Positions 1 to 10,214 are shown, numbered from the stretch's first letter. The stretch is DNA of 64,000 nt from Agapetus fuscipes (GCA_951799405.1 OX637346.1:12919215-12983214), one strand, 5' to 3'. Notes: generated by a model from the sequence alone, not told the origin. Translations and numbers: made by a program.

Positions 1-163
1 AAACAATGGATATTACTAATATTTACAATTTATTATAAAAACAATGAAATTTACATACAAAAACAAAGAATTAAAAACATCTGAATCAAAAGGAGTACAT
101 TGATTTAAAAAAGTTTTAATACTTCAATATTACACCAAATACCCTGCAACATACTTAAATAAA

Positions 164-2387
164 TTAATTTTCAAAATTAAAAATTGCCATTGTTGACAGA
201 TTGTCTTCGTTGAGGTTCCTTCTTGGATCTGTTAACACAGTATTGTACGAAGAGAGGAACCTCTCGGAGTCTACACTAGAGCAAGGCATCCAAATCGCTT
301 CCAAACAATGATTTGCAAAATCATTGTTCGTTACCTTGAGCGATTCGAACACCTTGATGACATCAATTTTGACTCCCGAAGCAATCTGTCTCTCAATTAA
401 TTTCTTATAATTATGATACCCCGTTGTTAGCGTCTCAACACTTAATTCGTTGAAAATAAATTTTAGTTGAGACACTAACGCAGGGGTTATTTCTGAGGAT
501 ATGACCACTTGTGGACACAAAACTGTCAGGTCCTCATAACTTTTTTTATTGGGATCATTTTGGATTAGATCCCTAATTTTTTGAAGGGCCTTCTCCCCAG
601 TTTGCTTAAGGCGTACTTGGGAGTCATCATTAACTCTCTTAATGGCGGTTTGAGTTTTGTCGTAAAATACACCATTTACGACGTGACTCAAACCGCCTTT
701 GATTTCCTCAAGTACGCCAACCAACTGGAGCGAGGTTGGATATGAGGACCCTTCCAAATATTTTATTGTTTCTACAATTTTTGTACAGTGCTCGAGCACA
801 AAAGTAGCCTGACATTCTGTTATCAGAATTTCTTCCGATGTCAGGCCGGTAAAAAATTCTAGTCCACAATTATGTATTCCTGTGAGTTCATCAGTCTTGC
901 AGAACTCAATAATGTCCCTAAAATATTCTGCCAGGTAGAACGCACTCTTAAACCATGAGTTCCACCTGGTTATTACGGGGACTGGAAAAATGGGGCAGTC
1001 CACTCCCCGTCTTTGTTTTAAAAAGGAAGAGAATAAATGCTTCCTCTTCCTTGTATTCAAAAAAAGTGATTTTGTTTTGCAGACTGCATTATTGAGTTCT
1101 GCAAGCTCTTTCATGAATATATTTCCCACTAAATTTAACTTATGTGCCCAGCACTGTACATGGGACAAATGCTCCCCAACAACAATTTTTAGTGTGTCAA
1201 CACATTTGGTCATATACCTCGCCGAATCTGTAACAATGCTTCTAACATTATTGTATTCAATATTATATAGTTTGAGGGCATCGATAATTGCCCTCACACA
1301 ATTAGTGGCATTGGCTGCCTCTAAAAATTGCACACCCGCAACATGGATTTCCGTGCATGTATTTATTGCATTCATGCATCTAAATAAAATAACGAAAACA
1401 CAACGCCCAACAGCATCCGTCGTTTCGTCACAGTAAACATCAATCTTCTTGTTGAGGAGCTTGTTTTTCACTTGGATGATCCTGTCTGCGGCTACTGCTC
1501 CAACATATTTCTCCCGCAACGTTTTAGTGCACGGCAAGTCACCAGCACCTGGAAAACATACAACACCATAGTATTAATTACATTAATCGATGAGATAGTA
1601 GTTCCGGGGTATAACTCACCAGTAAGATAGGTCATAGTTAAGTGGTTAACACTGCAGACTATAGCAAGTTTAAAGAAATTGCAAGGTCATGGGTTCCATT
1701 CCCAGCGGAGCACAGAATATTTATCATTTATATTTAAATATGCTTTTATTAGCTGGGTTGAAAAAATGCATCTGCCTTTACCTAAAACCAGTCATTTAAA
1801 GTCCATCCTGACTTACAGCAACTGGTCCTTGCTTGAATATTGGCGCTTTCTATAATGGTGACCTAGCCTGCAGAGGGCTCTTTCGGTGTGACACACACAT
1901 AAACAGCGCTCACCAAATGAATCATCTGAATATAATACTTAAAATATTTTTTAACTTGATACATTCACTGAAGAGGAAAATACTAGTATTTTAAACCCAG
2001 CTAAAATATATGTAGGTACATACCTTGCATATTTTGGTGCATCCAGTCTCTGAAATGAGGGTTATCCAATTTCTCCAAAGGGATGTTGGCTTTTATGAAA
2101 GCCTCAACTGTGCTCTTGGCCAATCCAGCAACAGCTTCACTCCTTGAAGTATTTTCCTTCATCGATGTCAGGATTGAAGTCTGCTTGGATGATCCAGGAC
2201 AGTTCAGCTTGTCTTTCATTTTCCTGTGCTTTGCACCTTGCACATGTTTTTCGCAGGAATCCTTTCTCTCCCACGAAACTGTTGCGTTGCATAAGCGACA
2301 CATGACAACTTTGTCATCCACTGCATAAAAACCATGCACAGTAAACTGTGAAGCCCGAACGTATGCTGATATTTCTACTTTAGGCAT
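164..2387 (-). CDS. hAT transposase with CGGBP1-like N-terminus (two exons: 2387-2024 and 1548-164)
   Basis: Cut-and-paste transposase, expected to bind the element ends in the nucleus and excise the element. Exon 1 starts at an ATG at 2387. It carries a BED/C2H2-like finger (C30, C33, H48, H54) and a segment at residues 97-117 containing NIPLEK, which closely resembles the corresponding part of CGGBP1. Exon 2 carries the RNase H-like core: CDETTD (D162), TDSARYM (D229), CWAHKLNL (C254, H257), then RWNSW. It ends in the hATC dimerisation segment (SSVDSERFLSSYN). Splicing AAG|GTATGT to TTTTCCAG|GTG joins the exons in phase 1 and gives 1749 nt, 582 aa plus stop, with no frameshift. The third acidic catalytic residue was not assigned. 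The family call is firm; the relation to CGGBP1 rests on motif memory and needs an alignment. Confidence 0.85.
1549..2023 (-). other. Intron of the hAT transposase
   Basis: This 475-bp GT-AG intron has donor AAG|GTATGT at 2024/2023 and acceptor TTTTCCAG at 1549. Both exons are open across it and the phase is preserved. Most of its length is a SINE-A copy on the opposite strand to the gene. Confidence 0.8.
1625..1923 (+). mobile_element. SINE-A copy inside the hAT intron
   Basis: A tRNA-derived SINE whose head reads left to right: A-box-like TAGTTAAGTGGTTAA, an anticodon-loop-like CTGCAGA and B-box-like GGGTTCCATTCC. The body is shared with the copies at 24625 and 31160, including CAACTGG-TCTTGCTTGA and GGCGCTTTCT, and the 3' end is ACAGCGCTCACCAAATGA. 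This is the only full-length copy with a plus-strand head. A real tRNA is excluded because the cloverleaf does not close. Confidence 0.75.
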
Positions 2388-2420
2388 CTTGAAAATACTA
2401 CAATACTTTCACAAAAAAAA

Positions 2421-2815
2421 GTGTCTTCTCACAATACAAAATAATACAACTGGGTGTCCTGTCACAAAACCAAATTCACTCAAAGATCGTGTCCTGTCGC
2501 AATATTAAATAAAAACGTATTAAGTGTCCTGTCACACAATTAAATTCACTCAAAGATAGTGTCCTGTCACAATTTGAAGAAAAAAAAACGTATTAAGTGT
2601 CCTGTCATACAATAAAATTCACTCAAAGATAGTGTCCTGTCACACTATTGAAAAAAAAACGTATTAAGTGTCCTGTCACACAATAAAATTCACTCAAAGA
2701 TAGTGTCCTGTCACAATATTGAAAAAAAAACGTATTAAATGTCCAGCCACACAACAAAATTCACTCCAAAAGTTTCCTGTCACGATATTGTGAAAAAAAC
2801 GCATTACGGTCCGTG
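2421..2815. repeat. Tandem repeat, about 70-bp unit, about 5 copies, upstream of the transposase
   Basis: Units read GTGTCCTGTCACACAATAAA, then ATTCACTCAAAGATAGTGTC, CTGTCACAATATTGAAAAAA and ACGTATTAA. Units start near 2454, 2525, 2596 and 2667, with a diverged one near 2740 and a partial one at 2421. Each unit holds TGTCCTGTCACA twice. The array begins within 40 bp of the transposase ATG, so it could be promoter or transposase-binding sequence. Confidence 0.85.
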
Positions 2816-3182
2816 TCACAGCAAAAATACAATAAACTATATTATTGAAATAGGCACTCAAACAAACTCCATCGATGAAATGCTCACTGTAACTCAAATT
2901 CAGTAATTCGCGAATTCGTTGTTAAGGTTAGCACGTGTTTAGCAACACAGAGTATGTTAGCTGTCAACTGCGCAGTCAAGGTGGCCAACGGGTTTGATTG
3001 GTATGAAGTTGGCAACGCTTACACCAAACAACCATAGACTTTTTTATTTTAAGTAGGTACCTAAATGTCAATGCACCTAAATGTTGTACCTAAATGTCAT
3101 TCTATCACAATAGAAATGTGCATAATGAAGAAGAAAATTCCAAAGATTAGGTACGATTGTTCAAATATGTTGTAAAACTTCG

Positions 3183-3322
3183 CACAATTCCTTCAAAAAA
3201 TACAAAAATTCGCGATATTTGCGTAAAACCTAAAATTTCGCGTTATTTGCGTAAAACCTCAAATTTCGCGTTATTTTCGTAAAAATCCCAAAATTCGCGA
3301 ATAAATTCGTTTTATCGCGATC
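3183..3322. repeat. CGCG-rich subterminal repeats of the hAT right end
   Basis: Three units of about 28 bp, each containing TTCGCG followed by TTTGCGTAAAACC, lie near 3208, 3236 and 3264. A fourth CGCGAATAAATTCG and TCGCGATCGCGA close the terminus. Subterminal repeats of this kind are usual hAT transposase binding sites; binding here is inferred. Confidence 0.75.
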
Positions 3323-3350
3323 GCGAAATTTTCCAGTCCCTATACATAAG

Positions 3351-4365
3351 TCATATTCCAACAAAAAAATGGAATCGAATTTAATTTGTATACAGAATAT
3401 TTAGCCGAATTCAAAACATTACGTTGCCTGCAGAAAGTAAGCTTTCATCCTTTTATGATGAAGAAAATAGTTGTATTTTTTTGTTGCATAAAAAATGATT
3501 GAAAATTTTATTTGTAGCTGAAAGAAGCTTATGTTTTAAACAGTTCCATACCATGGGAAAACGTTTTCAACATACAGGAAATTAATTCCTTATTTTGATT
3601 GAAAAATTGAAATATGTTTCTATTTGTCGTGGAAATGCATTTCGCTGCCAGAGGTACCAATCACGCAATGCGGTCGTTCCAAGAAACTGCATCGCATGAG
3701 ATCGACTCCGAGTCTTGTATGTTCGTATGGACATGTGTAACATCTAGTCCAATTATTGTCGGCAAGAATGAGAGTAGACAGGTACAGGCAAGGAATGAAC
3801 CCTCATCTGGTTCTTGACATTGCAGCTTAATGAAATAGAAACTTGTCTTATGAGTGTCGATGACTTTTTCAACCGCTATTCATTGCTAGTTCTACTTGTA
3901 GTTTATTCTAAGCGATGAGAGTAAACCATACTTATTTATGTTTTCCATTGTTTTAACGTGTTACTATTACTGCATAGTAATTGTTAGTTTTTTACTCAAA
4001 AATCTTGTGAATCCCGAGATGAACCTGCGCTCGCTTTCGCTTATTTATGATTATGTAAATGATAATTGTTTTTTTTTTACATTTTTGTATGCTGTTATAG
4101 CTGCTTTGTATTTCATAGAAAATTAATCATAATGGTGATTTCACTTTCTTGATGTTTTTGTGCAGTTGTTTGCAATATTGCAATTAATGAATAATTCAAT
4201 TATGAAGTAGTAAGTGATAACTGGTATTTAGGTTCATATTAAGTGATAATCTTTTTTGATGGTCTATAAGGTCTATAAGTGACATATTTTATCCTAGTAA
4301 CAGGTGACATAAACTTTATTAATAGATTTTTATGCCAATGATATCTGTTGAACCAGGGTCAAACA
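3351..4365. other. No gene or repeat recognised
   Basis: AT-rich sequence to the right of the hAT end. Short frames at 3614-3817 and 3938-4126 show no family motif and are probably chance. Confidence 0.5.
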
Positions 4366-4368
4366 TAC

Positions 4369-4490
4369 TGTCGATTGGACACGACGTAGGCGAGGTTCCA
4401 ACTTGCGATTGTCTCAATAACGCAAATTCGAATGCCGACGCGTATTCTCTTGACAATACCAGTGACTTACGATTGGGCATATTTCAATTT
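4369..4490 (-). mobile_element. SINE-D, tRNA-like head, copy 1
   Basis: The sequence from TGTCGATTGGACACGACG to the TACCAGTGAC area matches the copy at 56492 through GACGYAGGCG, AACGCAAATT and GATTGCC/GAATGCC. On the minus strand it has B-box-like and A-box-like blocks in tRNA order. It is diverged. Confidence 0.45.
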
Positions 4491-4499
4491 TGTTATCGT

Positions 4500-5570
4500 T
4501 TCTGACCATTGATTAGAAGGCTCGAATACGGTTCAACTACCATGCATAACTAACTACAAGGAAAATGTTCATGTTAGAAAGTAAATTATCACATCACATA
4601 GTTTTCAATGTTTTTCCATCCACACATTAACAAAGAAGTCAAATTGTGTCATGAAAACTTTATTTTCTTCTCCTTCGGAAATAAGGAAGTAAAAAGTTAC
4701 AAACAAATATGTTTCGCATTGACTCAAAAACATATTAAAATTCTTTACACTGCATACATGTAGAAATTTCGGTTCAAAATCACTTTCTTCGGTTCTTGAC
4801 ATTGATTTAATTAAAATAAACGAGTACACGCTTCTCGTTAAATCCAGACGAAATAGCAAAAGTATTTGCATTGTCTTCGTCTCTCAGAGTTTACTTTCAT
4901 TGTCTTCTCGATGGCGATGTAAAAAAAGTGTAAATTTCGTGGGAATGATTCGCGTTAGTTTCGTTTTCATTCGCCAAGTTCATTATGAAGATCAGTGAAC
5001 CCTAATTTTATGGCAGCTCGCTCTAAAACAATCCACTCGCTTTTTGTGTTTTATTAGCGCAATGGGAATTTAATCTCAGTACCATTATTATGCGAAACTA
5101 ACGAGGTTTTTCTTTCTAAAAATACAATCTCACACTTGGTGGTGGTGTTTATTTATTTAATACTCACTTTCAATCAAATGAAAATTTAAATAAAAACGTA
5201 ATTGTTTTGTTGAGCGTCATTTTTTTGCGAATCACATTTCAAGAGCTTTTTGTGAGCTTGGTTGTTGCTTACCTTATAGCTGTAAGGAACAGGTGCACGT
5301 CTTATCCGACCTTTAATAAGCACGTGAATATTGAACACAAATCGTTTTTGATTACAATATTTTTTTGTTTTAAAACTCTATTGGGAAATATTGAAAATGA
5401 GATATACCTTAAGATAAGCAGTTTGAGGTGGTAGCCTATGGATTATGACTGATTTTAAAAGTAACTAAGAGTTGTAAGAAATATTACGTATAATTATTTA
5501 TGAAAAGTTAGAACTCAATACGTTTAATTTTTCCCTCACTTGATTTTTTTATAAATGATCATGTGAGGAT
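4500..5570. other. No gene or repeat recognised
   Basis: AT-rich. The short frames here (4605-4871 minus, 5207-5434 plus) show no recognisable domain. Confidence 0.5.
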
Positions 5571-5574
5571 CTCA

Positions 5575-5716
5575 AATGAAATGTTCATTTGAGATTGGGT
5601 TTTTATATTGTATGTGTTAGCGCGAAATTATACATATCTGCTTGTGGGAATGCATTTAATATAAATCTTAAATGATATATATCTTTGCAGCTTAGATTAG
5701 ATTAGATTAGATTAGA
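5575..5716 (+). repeat. Family C repeat, 3' half
   Basis: Runs from TTCATTTGAGATTGGGTTTT through TCTGCTTGTGGGAATGCATT to ATCTTTGCAGCTTAGATTAG and ends in a (TTAGA)n run at 5693-5716. The full family description is given at 54214-54470. Confidence 0.75.
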
Positions 5717-6134
5717 TCACAATCTTAAATAAAAACAGTATTAGAATATGTTTGATCAAGACTTGAAATTTCAGCATTCTCAGTTGCAACTTGCAACATC
5801 ATCAAAACGTACCCACACATTTCAGAGAATAAACAGACATGTTAAATGATATTCCCCTGTTAGATTTATGTGCTAATGATATGGTCAGATAGCTTCCAAC
5901 TCATGCTCGGACAAGATCAACCTTACAAGAGCCGGTCCGCATTCCTGCTACGCTACTGTCTCTGCCTCTCGTTAACATTAGCGGGGAGCCGTAATGATGC
6001 ATTTTAGTTTTTCATTTTTGAACAAGCCTCTAGTTGCATCCCACATCAACTACAAACAGAAGTTGTTGTAGTTTACGCCATTAATCTTCCTGTTTTGTGG
6101 TGGCCTTACCTAAGGCCACGATAGCGCCTCTCAG
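5717..6134. other. No gene recognised
   Basis: Unique-looking sequence with two small inverted repeats only (around 6048-6075 and GTGGCCTTACCTAAGGCCAC at 6101). Confidence 0.4.
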
Positions 6135-6191
6135 TACCTCAAGTATACCCAGGCCCGGATTAAGGGCGGTTCGAGCGGTGCGACCGAACCG

Positions 6192-6361
6192 GGGCTGGAA
6201 GTCTCATCACCACGGTAATTCTTACCTACCGAATATCGGTAATATTTAAATGAAGACCTGCCAATCTAAGATGGCCGTAAGTGAACAACTGATGAGTCTT
6301 CATACAAATATTACCGATATTCGGTAGGTAACAATTACCCTGGTGATGAGACTTCCAGCCC
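6192..6361. mobile_element. MITE-1 copy 1, 170-bp palindrome
   Basis: GGGCTGGAAGTCTCATCACC pairs with GGTGATGAGACTTCCAGCCC, and the arms continue inward through TACCTACCGAATATCGGTAA for about 65 bp. The loop carries AAGATGGCCG. It is inserted within the hAT at 6150-6848. No clear TSD was found. Confidence 0.85.
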
Positions 6362-6639
6362 AGGGCCCCCGCGCTTAGAAAGCCCCCCAAAAAATACTGA
6401 AAAATTATGTTTGGACTAATTTTAATCTCTTTTGACTCAAAAAGCTACATTTCGCACATATCAAGACATCGATAGTTAAACAATAAAAGTTTCTCACAGG
6501 GAACCTTTAATGGCCCCAAATTACCTAAATGTGCCTCAAAAATTTCAACGTCTCCAATAATAGGGGAGTATTTTTTATAACTGCGACGGGGTGTTGGGGG
6601 AAGGGGGGGGAGTTAAATGTAAGATTCATATTATATGCA

Positions 6640-6805
6640 TTACCAAAAGCACACACGTATAAGTTTGCACTTAGGTACAAATGCCGCATGTGGACCTACA
6701 ATACAAAAACACAAATGTTAAATGAACATAGCCATTGCAACTGTTGCCGACCTTCCCTGAAACAGGGGGGATATTTTTTGGGGAACAATTTTTTGAACCC
6801 CGAGA
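6640..6805 (-). repeat. Family C copy, diverged
   Basis: CACACACGTATAAGTTTGCA, ATGCCGCATGTGGACCTACA and TTGCCGACCTTCCCTGAAAC give the family in minus orientation, inside the hAT. Confidence 0.65.
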
Positions 6806-6999
6806 TTATTTCTGCACCAGGGCCCCCAGAGGGGTTAATCCAGGCCTGAGTATACCCTTTAAACTCTAGCACAGCGTATGACTTAAAACCTAATGAAACT
6901 CATACACTCACTAGATGTGATGTTTTGGTTTCTGTATATTTTTTTGGCTAACGCCACGGTTGAGTTTTAACGTAAAGCTGGGATTCAGAGTTGTGTTCT

Positions 7000-7395
7000 T
7001 GCATGAGTTATGCCGTGATGGGAATCAGCCGAATGACCCGAAAGGCTAATTCTGTTTACTCGACATGCCTCGGCAGTAATCATGGCGCAAGGAAATGTGA
7101 GTGCCTCCCGAACAAATTACAAGAAACACTGACGATTTTACATTTTCATTTTCTCATAAGCATTTGCAGGCCGACCTGCCAATGGAGAAACTTAGCGCTG
7201 TGTTTTATTCCTTTCATTATCCGCATCATCATTCCTAAATAAGTAGAGGAAACCTCCTTGCAACAAAAAAAAACTTAAGTATAGGAAAAAAAGTAATGCA
7301 TTTGGCTAAAGTGATGTCATGGTTCATGATTATGCAACGCCAAACTAAAAACAATCAATATGCAATCTATGGTTTATTGACATTTACGATTCTTT
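7000..7395. other. No gene recognised
   Basis: The frame 6991-7242 shows no known motif. No repeat was recognised. Confidence 0.35.
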
Positions 7396-7397
7396 GA

Positions 7398-7512
7398 ATA
7401 GGTTGATATGAGGATGACCCCCTTGCTGTAAAAAAATGATTCACTTTTGCCAATGCCACCGCGGTTCCTGGGAATGACGGCAGGAGTTGCAAGGTGTATG
7501 CTCATGTGAGGT
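7398..7512 (+). repeat. Family C copy, 5' half
   Basis: GGTTGATATGAGGATGACC and GACGGCAGGAGTTGCAAGGT, then TATGCTCATGTGAGG. It breaks off where LINE sequence follows. Confidence 0.6.
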
Positions 7513-7580
7513 TTTTTTTGCACTTACTTGTGGTCGCTGTGAATTGAGTATAAGCCTTAAATATAATAATAAAAAAGGAT

Positions 7581-7885
7581 ATGATAACTCCAGCCACCAC
7601 AAGCAGCAGAACAGCAACACTGCGATCAGCAGCATCATGTCGCAGTCGGCTAGAGTTTCCAAGAAGGAAAAAGAAGACCGTTTTTGGAGATCGAGCCTTC
7701 AAGGTGGCTGCTCCAACGATATGGAACGGCCTCCCAGATGACCTGCGCGAAATGGATCTGGAGAGTACTTTTAGAAAGGGGTTGAAGACCCACCTGTTCG
7801 CGCGCTCATATGAGCAAGCGCCTTTGGGATGACCAAGAGTCATGAAAAGGCGCTATAAAAATACTGTATTATTATTATTATTAAA
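7581..7885 (+). pseudogene. 3' end of a CR1/L2-like non-LTR retrotransposon
   Basis: The frame ends in TVFGDRAFKVAAPTIWNGLP, DDLREMD and LKTHLF, the C-terminal segment typical of CR1/L2-type ORF2 proteins, and stops at 7832. It is followed by a short 3' UTR with AAAGGCGCTATAAAAATACT and an (ATT)n tail at 7865-7884. The reverse transcriptase core is absent, so this is a 5'-truncated insertion that cannot be functional by itself. Confidence 0.75.
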
Positions 7886-7889
7886 TATC

Positions 7890-8510
7890 AAAATATCTTT
7901 GTAACTAAGATTATAGATAGATTATTACATGGATGATTCCTATTTAATAAATTTCCACAAGTAGATACATATTTTTTTTATTGATTAAATAAATAAATCT
8001 CATTTGTTCTTTGATATCAATTGCCTAAAAAAATGTTTGACAGGACATGATTTGAAGATGTAAATCTTTAATCTCAACAGGCTTATTTGTGTCAATTTTT
8101 TTTATTGTAACAACTCAATGAACTACCTACCTACTAACTAAACATACAAAGGTTTTGATTGATTTTTTCCTAGACTTATTTTTTTGCTTCACTTGTTTTT
8201 TTCTCATAAAATATTCCATACACATCTAGAGTATGAGTTGGTCTCAATGTGGTATGGAATTTGAATAATATTTTATAGGTCTGCGTTTACAAATTAACGG
8301 CCAAGAGCCGCCATATTGTCACCCCAGTGCTTGCTTGGCTTACCTACCATTTGATTCAAAGATAACCTTAAATGAAATTGTCTTAAGAATCACATTCTGC
8401 ACAATCTGAGCTAAGAAAAAACGTAAATCATGATAGTGCGAGAGTTGTTTTTAATACTTTAAAAATCGATTTTCTGCATTCATTAGACGCATTAGTCCAG
8501 TACACATACA
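7890..8510. other. No gene or repeat recognised
   Basis: AT-rich with several poly-T runs. No frame of note. Confidence 0.4.
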
Positions 8511-8514
8511 AACA

Positions 8515-8926
8515 TTGCAAGAAAACAACGAAATGCGGCCGCTAGACTGATCTTTGGGATGTCCAAATTCTCTCACATTACTCCGCTGTTGAAATAATAA
8601 AATTGGCTTCGTTTTCCTGAAATACTGGTCTACCGTGTGTGTTTGATGGTATTTAAAGCCCTAAACGGTATGGCTCTGTCATAGCTGGCAGACATGATTT
8701 GATGGTTGAGGTGAGTGTGAGGGGTGGGACACTGAGGTCAGCGTGGAGTGGTGTTTATTTATTTGGTGCTGTCAGGTTGACGCAGCCTCACCGTCAAATA
8801 CGCACTATTTTTGGGAATTGTGCTTTCCGGATTGCGGGACCGATGGAATGGAACAGACTGTCACCCGGAGTGAGGGTGTTGGAATCTGTTGGAATTTAAA
8901 GGGAGCACTGAAACGATACCTTTATA
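8515..8926 (+). pseudogene. Decayed CR1/L2-like reverse transcriptase C-terminus
   Basis: Reading across frames gives pieces such as LIFGMSKFSHITPLL, VFKALNGMA, LADMI and FGNCAFRIAGPMEWNRLSP, the known order of the RT thumb and C-terminal region in CR1/L2-type LINEs. Stops and frame changes separate them. The Penelope-like element at 8941 is inserted just past its end. Confidence 0.65.
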
Positions 8927-9005
8927 AAATATCTCATTTATTATATTTTTAGGGTGGATTTATTAACACAGTGAAAGTCCATTTTTAATTATTTAAAAAA
9001 TTCAA

Positions 9006-9248
9006 ATGGAAACAAAGGAGACAGGGAGATCAGTACGCACAAGATTTAAGGAACATTCCAGAGCACTCAGAGGCTTATCTGCATACTCTGAGATGGCAGA
9101 CCATTGCATTGATAAAGACCATACTTTCGATATTACCAATGTAGAGGTAATGCACTCTGAGTGTGAGGTGAGGAGACTGATGGCTCTGGAAGCGTTGGAA
9201 ATCTACAAAAATAAAAATAAAGACTTAGTGAATGTGCAGATTCCCTGA
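9006..9248 (+). pseudogene. PLE GIY-YIG endonuclease fragment, 80 aa
   Basis: Begins within the domain at ETGRSVRTRFKEHSRAL and continues SEMADHCIDKDHTFDITN, then EALEIYKNKNKD at the end. This order matches the C-terminal GIY-YIG domain of Penelope-like retrotransposons, where it nicks target DNA. The domain's own GIY and YIG motifs and the whole reverse transcriptase are missing 5', so the fragment cannot act alone. The ATG at 9006 is incidental, created at the truncation point, because the inverted terminal repeat begins there. Confidence 0.75.
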
Positions 9249-9482
9249 TGTTTCACCAATATTGCAATAACTTGTTTTTTATTTTGTTATTATTATTATT
9301 TTTATTTAACTAACACATTTTATTTTTATTGTATTAAAATTTTTATTTCATTATACCTAACAATAATGCATTTTTGAATCTTACATTTGGGTTTAAAAAA
9401 AAAATTTATCTATGAATTTTGTTTTTGTTTTGGAAAAAATTGTTTTGCAAATTATTTTATAAAAATATATTTGTAACTATTC

Positions 9483-9522
9483 TGCTCCCGAAGATGCCTC
9501 ATTAGGCGAAAATATTCGAGCA
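9483..9522 (+). ncRNA. Hammerhead-like ribozyme motif, PLE type, one core change
   Basis: TGCTC (9483-9487) pairs with GAGCA (9518-9522) as stem I. Between them are CCGAAGA (consensus CTGANGA), stem-loop II TGCC-TCATTA-GGC, GAAA at 9508-9511, and ATATTC as a minimal stem III plus cleavage triplet. PLEs are known to carry type I hammerheads with very short stem III. The U4-to-C change may reduce activity. Confidence 0.65.
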
Positions 9523-9594
9523 AAAAAGAAATAAATAAGTGAATTAAAACTTTGTTTCTATTTGAATTTTTTAAATAAATATCTCATTTATGAT

Positions 9595-9645
9595 TGAGAG
9601 GGTCATTGAGGCGTGACAGACACAAAAATGGCGCTCTTTTCTCAT
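9595..9645 (+). repeat. SINE-A 3' fragment
   Basis: GCGTGACAGACACAAAAATGGCGCTC aligns with the 3' end of the SINE-A copy at 1625-1923. Confidence 0.35.
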
Positions 9646-9659
9646 CTAGAAAATAAAAA

Positions 9660-10140
9660 TAAATAAATCATCCTCATATATATATAAATATACATTGCGC
9701 ATGTGAAATTACGTCTCTTGGAGATAAGACAAGCAAGCACTAAGGTGAAGATATAGTAATCTATTCAGCTAAGCTCGGTTGGAGACCAAAAAAGCGTTCA
9801 TCGCGCTTGCGGAAGTAATTATGCTCGCGGCCGTAAAGTGTGCCCTTTGCGAGCGCTTCTATGCATTTTAATAAATCTCCTTCGTTCTGGAAGCTTCTCT
9901 AGTGGAGAGATTCCAAGCACTCACCTACATATTAGAATTGATTCTATCAAACAAATACCTCGCTTCGTACATGTCGTATTCAAAGTTGATACGATGCTTT
10001 CAAGACTTAGCGACAGAGTTTCTACCATTTTTTATTACATGGAGAAAAACAGCAGAATTTAATGTGAAAATAATAATTTTATTGATTGTACAGGTATTGA
10101 CAGTTTTAGGTTAACAAATAAATAAAACATGCACATACAG
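9660..10140. other. No gene recognised
   Basis: Unique-looking sequence. Two overlapping frames at 9838-10114 lack any known motif. Confidence 0.35.
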
Positions 10141-10146
10141 TACAAC

Positions 10147-10182
10147 TTCCCGAAGAGATCGCATGTGGCAAGTGGACGTAAT
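10147..10182 (-). repeat. SINE-B 3' fragment
   Basis: TTCCCGAAGAGATCGCATGT, then GGCAAGTGGA, is the reverse complement of the SINE-B segment before its conserved tail. Confidence 0.4.
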
Positions 10183-10214
10183 TGATTACTTCACGTAACT
10201 CTTGAAGTGTTCTT

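Larger units (their letters stand above)
1..3342 (-). mobile_element. hAT-superfamily DNA transposon, left end outside window
   Basis: The element holds a two-exon transposase on the minus strand. Its right terminus at 3342 reads inward as TAGGGACTGGAAAATTTCGC, a hAT-type end. The bases just outside (3343-3350, tacataag) would be the 8-bp target duplication, but this cannot be checked because the matching left terminus is not in bases 1-163, which look like 3' UTR. The layout is end, CGCG-rich subterminal repeats, about 70-bp tandem repeats, exon 1, intron with a SINE, exon 2. The open transposase frame suggests a recent or still active copy. Confidence 0.8.
6150..6848. mobile_element. Non-autonomous hAT, 699 bp, TSD AGTATACC
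   Basis: The ends are CAGGCCCGGATTAAG and, on the right, TTAATCCAGGCCTG. The 8-bp duplication AGTATACC is exact at 6142-6149 and 6849-6856. GGGCCCCCGCGCTTAGAAAG and a second GGGCCCCCAGAGGGG are typical of hAT-derived short elements. It carries no transposase. Two other repeats sit inside it. Confidence 0.85.
6135..6990. repeat. HP hairpin repeat copy 1, split by a hAT insertion
   Basis: The left tip CTCAAGTATACC is at 6139-6149. The rest resumes at 6849 with AGTATACCCTTTAAACTC and runs to the arm TAACGCCACGGTTGAGTTTT near 6970. The interruption is the 8-bp-TSD hAT at 6150-6848. Confidence 0.65.
8941..9576 (+). mobile_element. Penelope-like element (PLE), truncated, TSD AAATATCTCATTTA
   Basis: Flanked by an exact 14-bp direct repeat at 8927-8940 and 9577-9590. 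From left to right: a leader with AACACAGTGAAAGTCCATTT, a GIY-YIG coding segment, an AT-rich 3' UTR, a hammerhead-like motif at 9483-9522, and AATAAATAAGTGAATTAAAA. The first bases after the leader (TTTAAAAAATTCAAATGGAA) are inverted at the right end, giving about 25-bp inverted termini. The RT domain is lost. Confidence 0.8.

Noticed and set aside
990..1436. 148-aa plus-strand frame
   Set aside because: Antisense shadow of the hAT transposase exon 2.
5693..5716. Telomeric repeat
   Set aside because: The unit is TTAGA, not TTAGG, is short, and always ends a Family C copy.
8941..9576. Host GIY-YIG nuclease gene
   Set aside because: The fragment is flanked by a 14-bp TSD, lacks the start of the domain, and is followed by a PLE-type 3' end.
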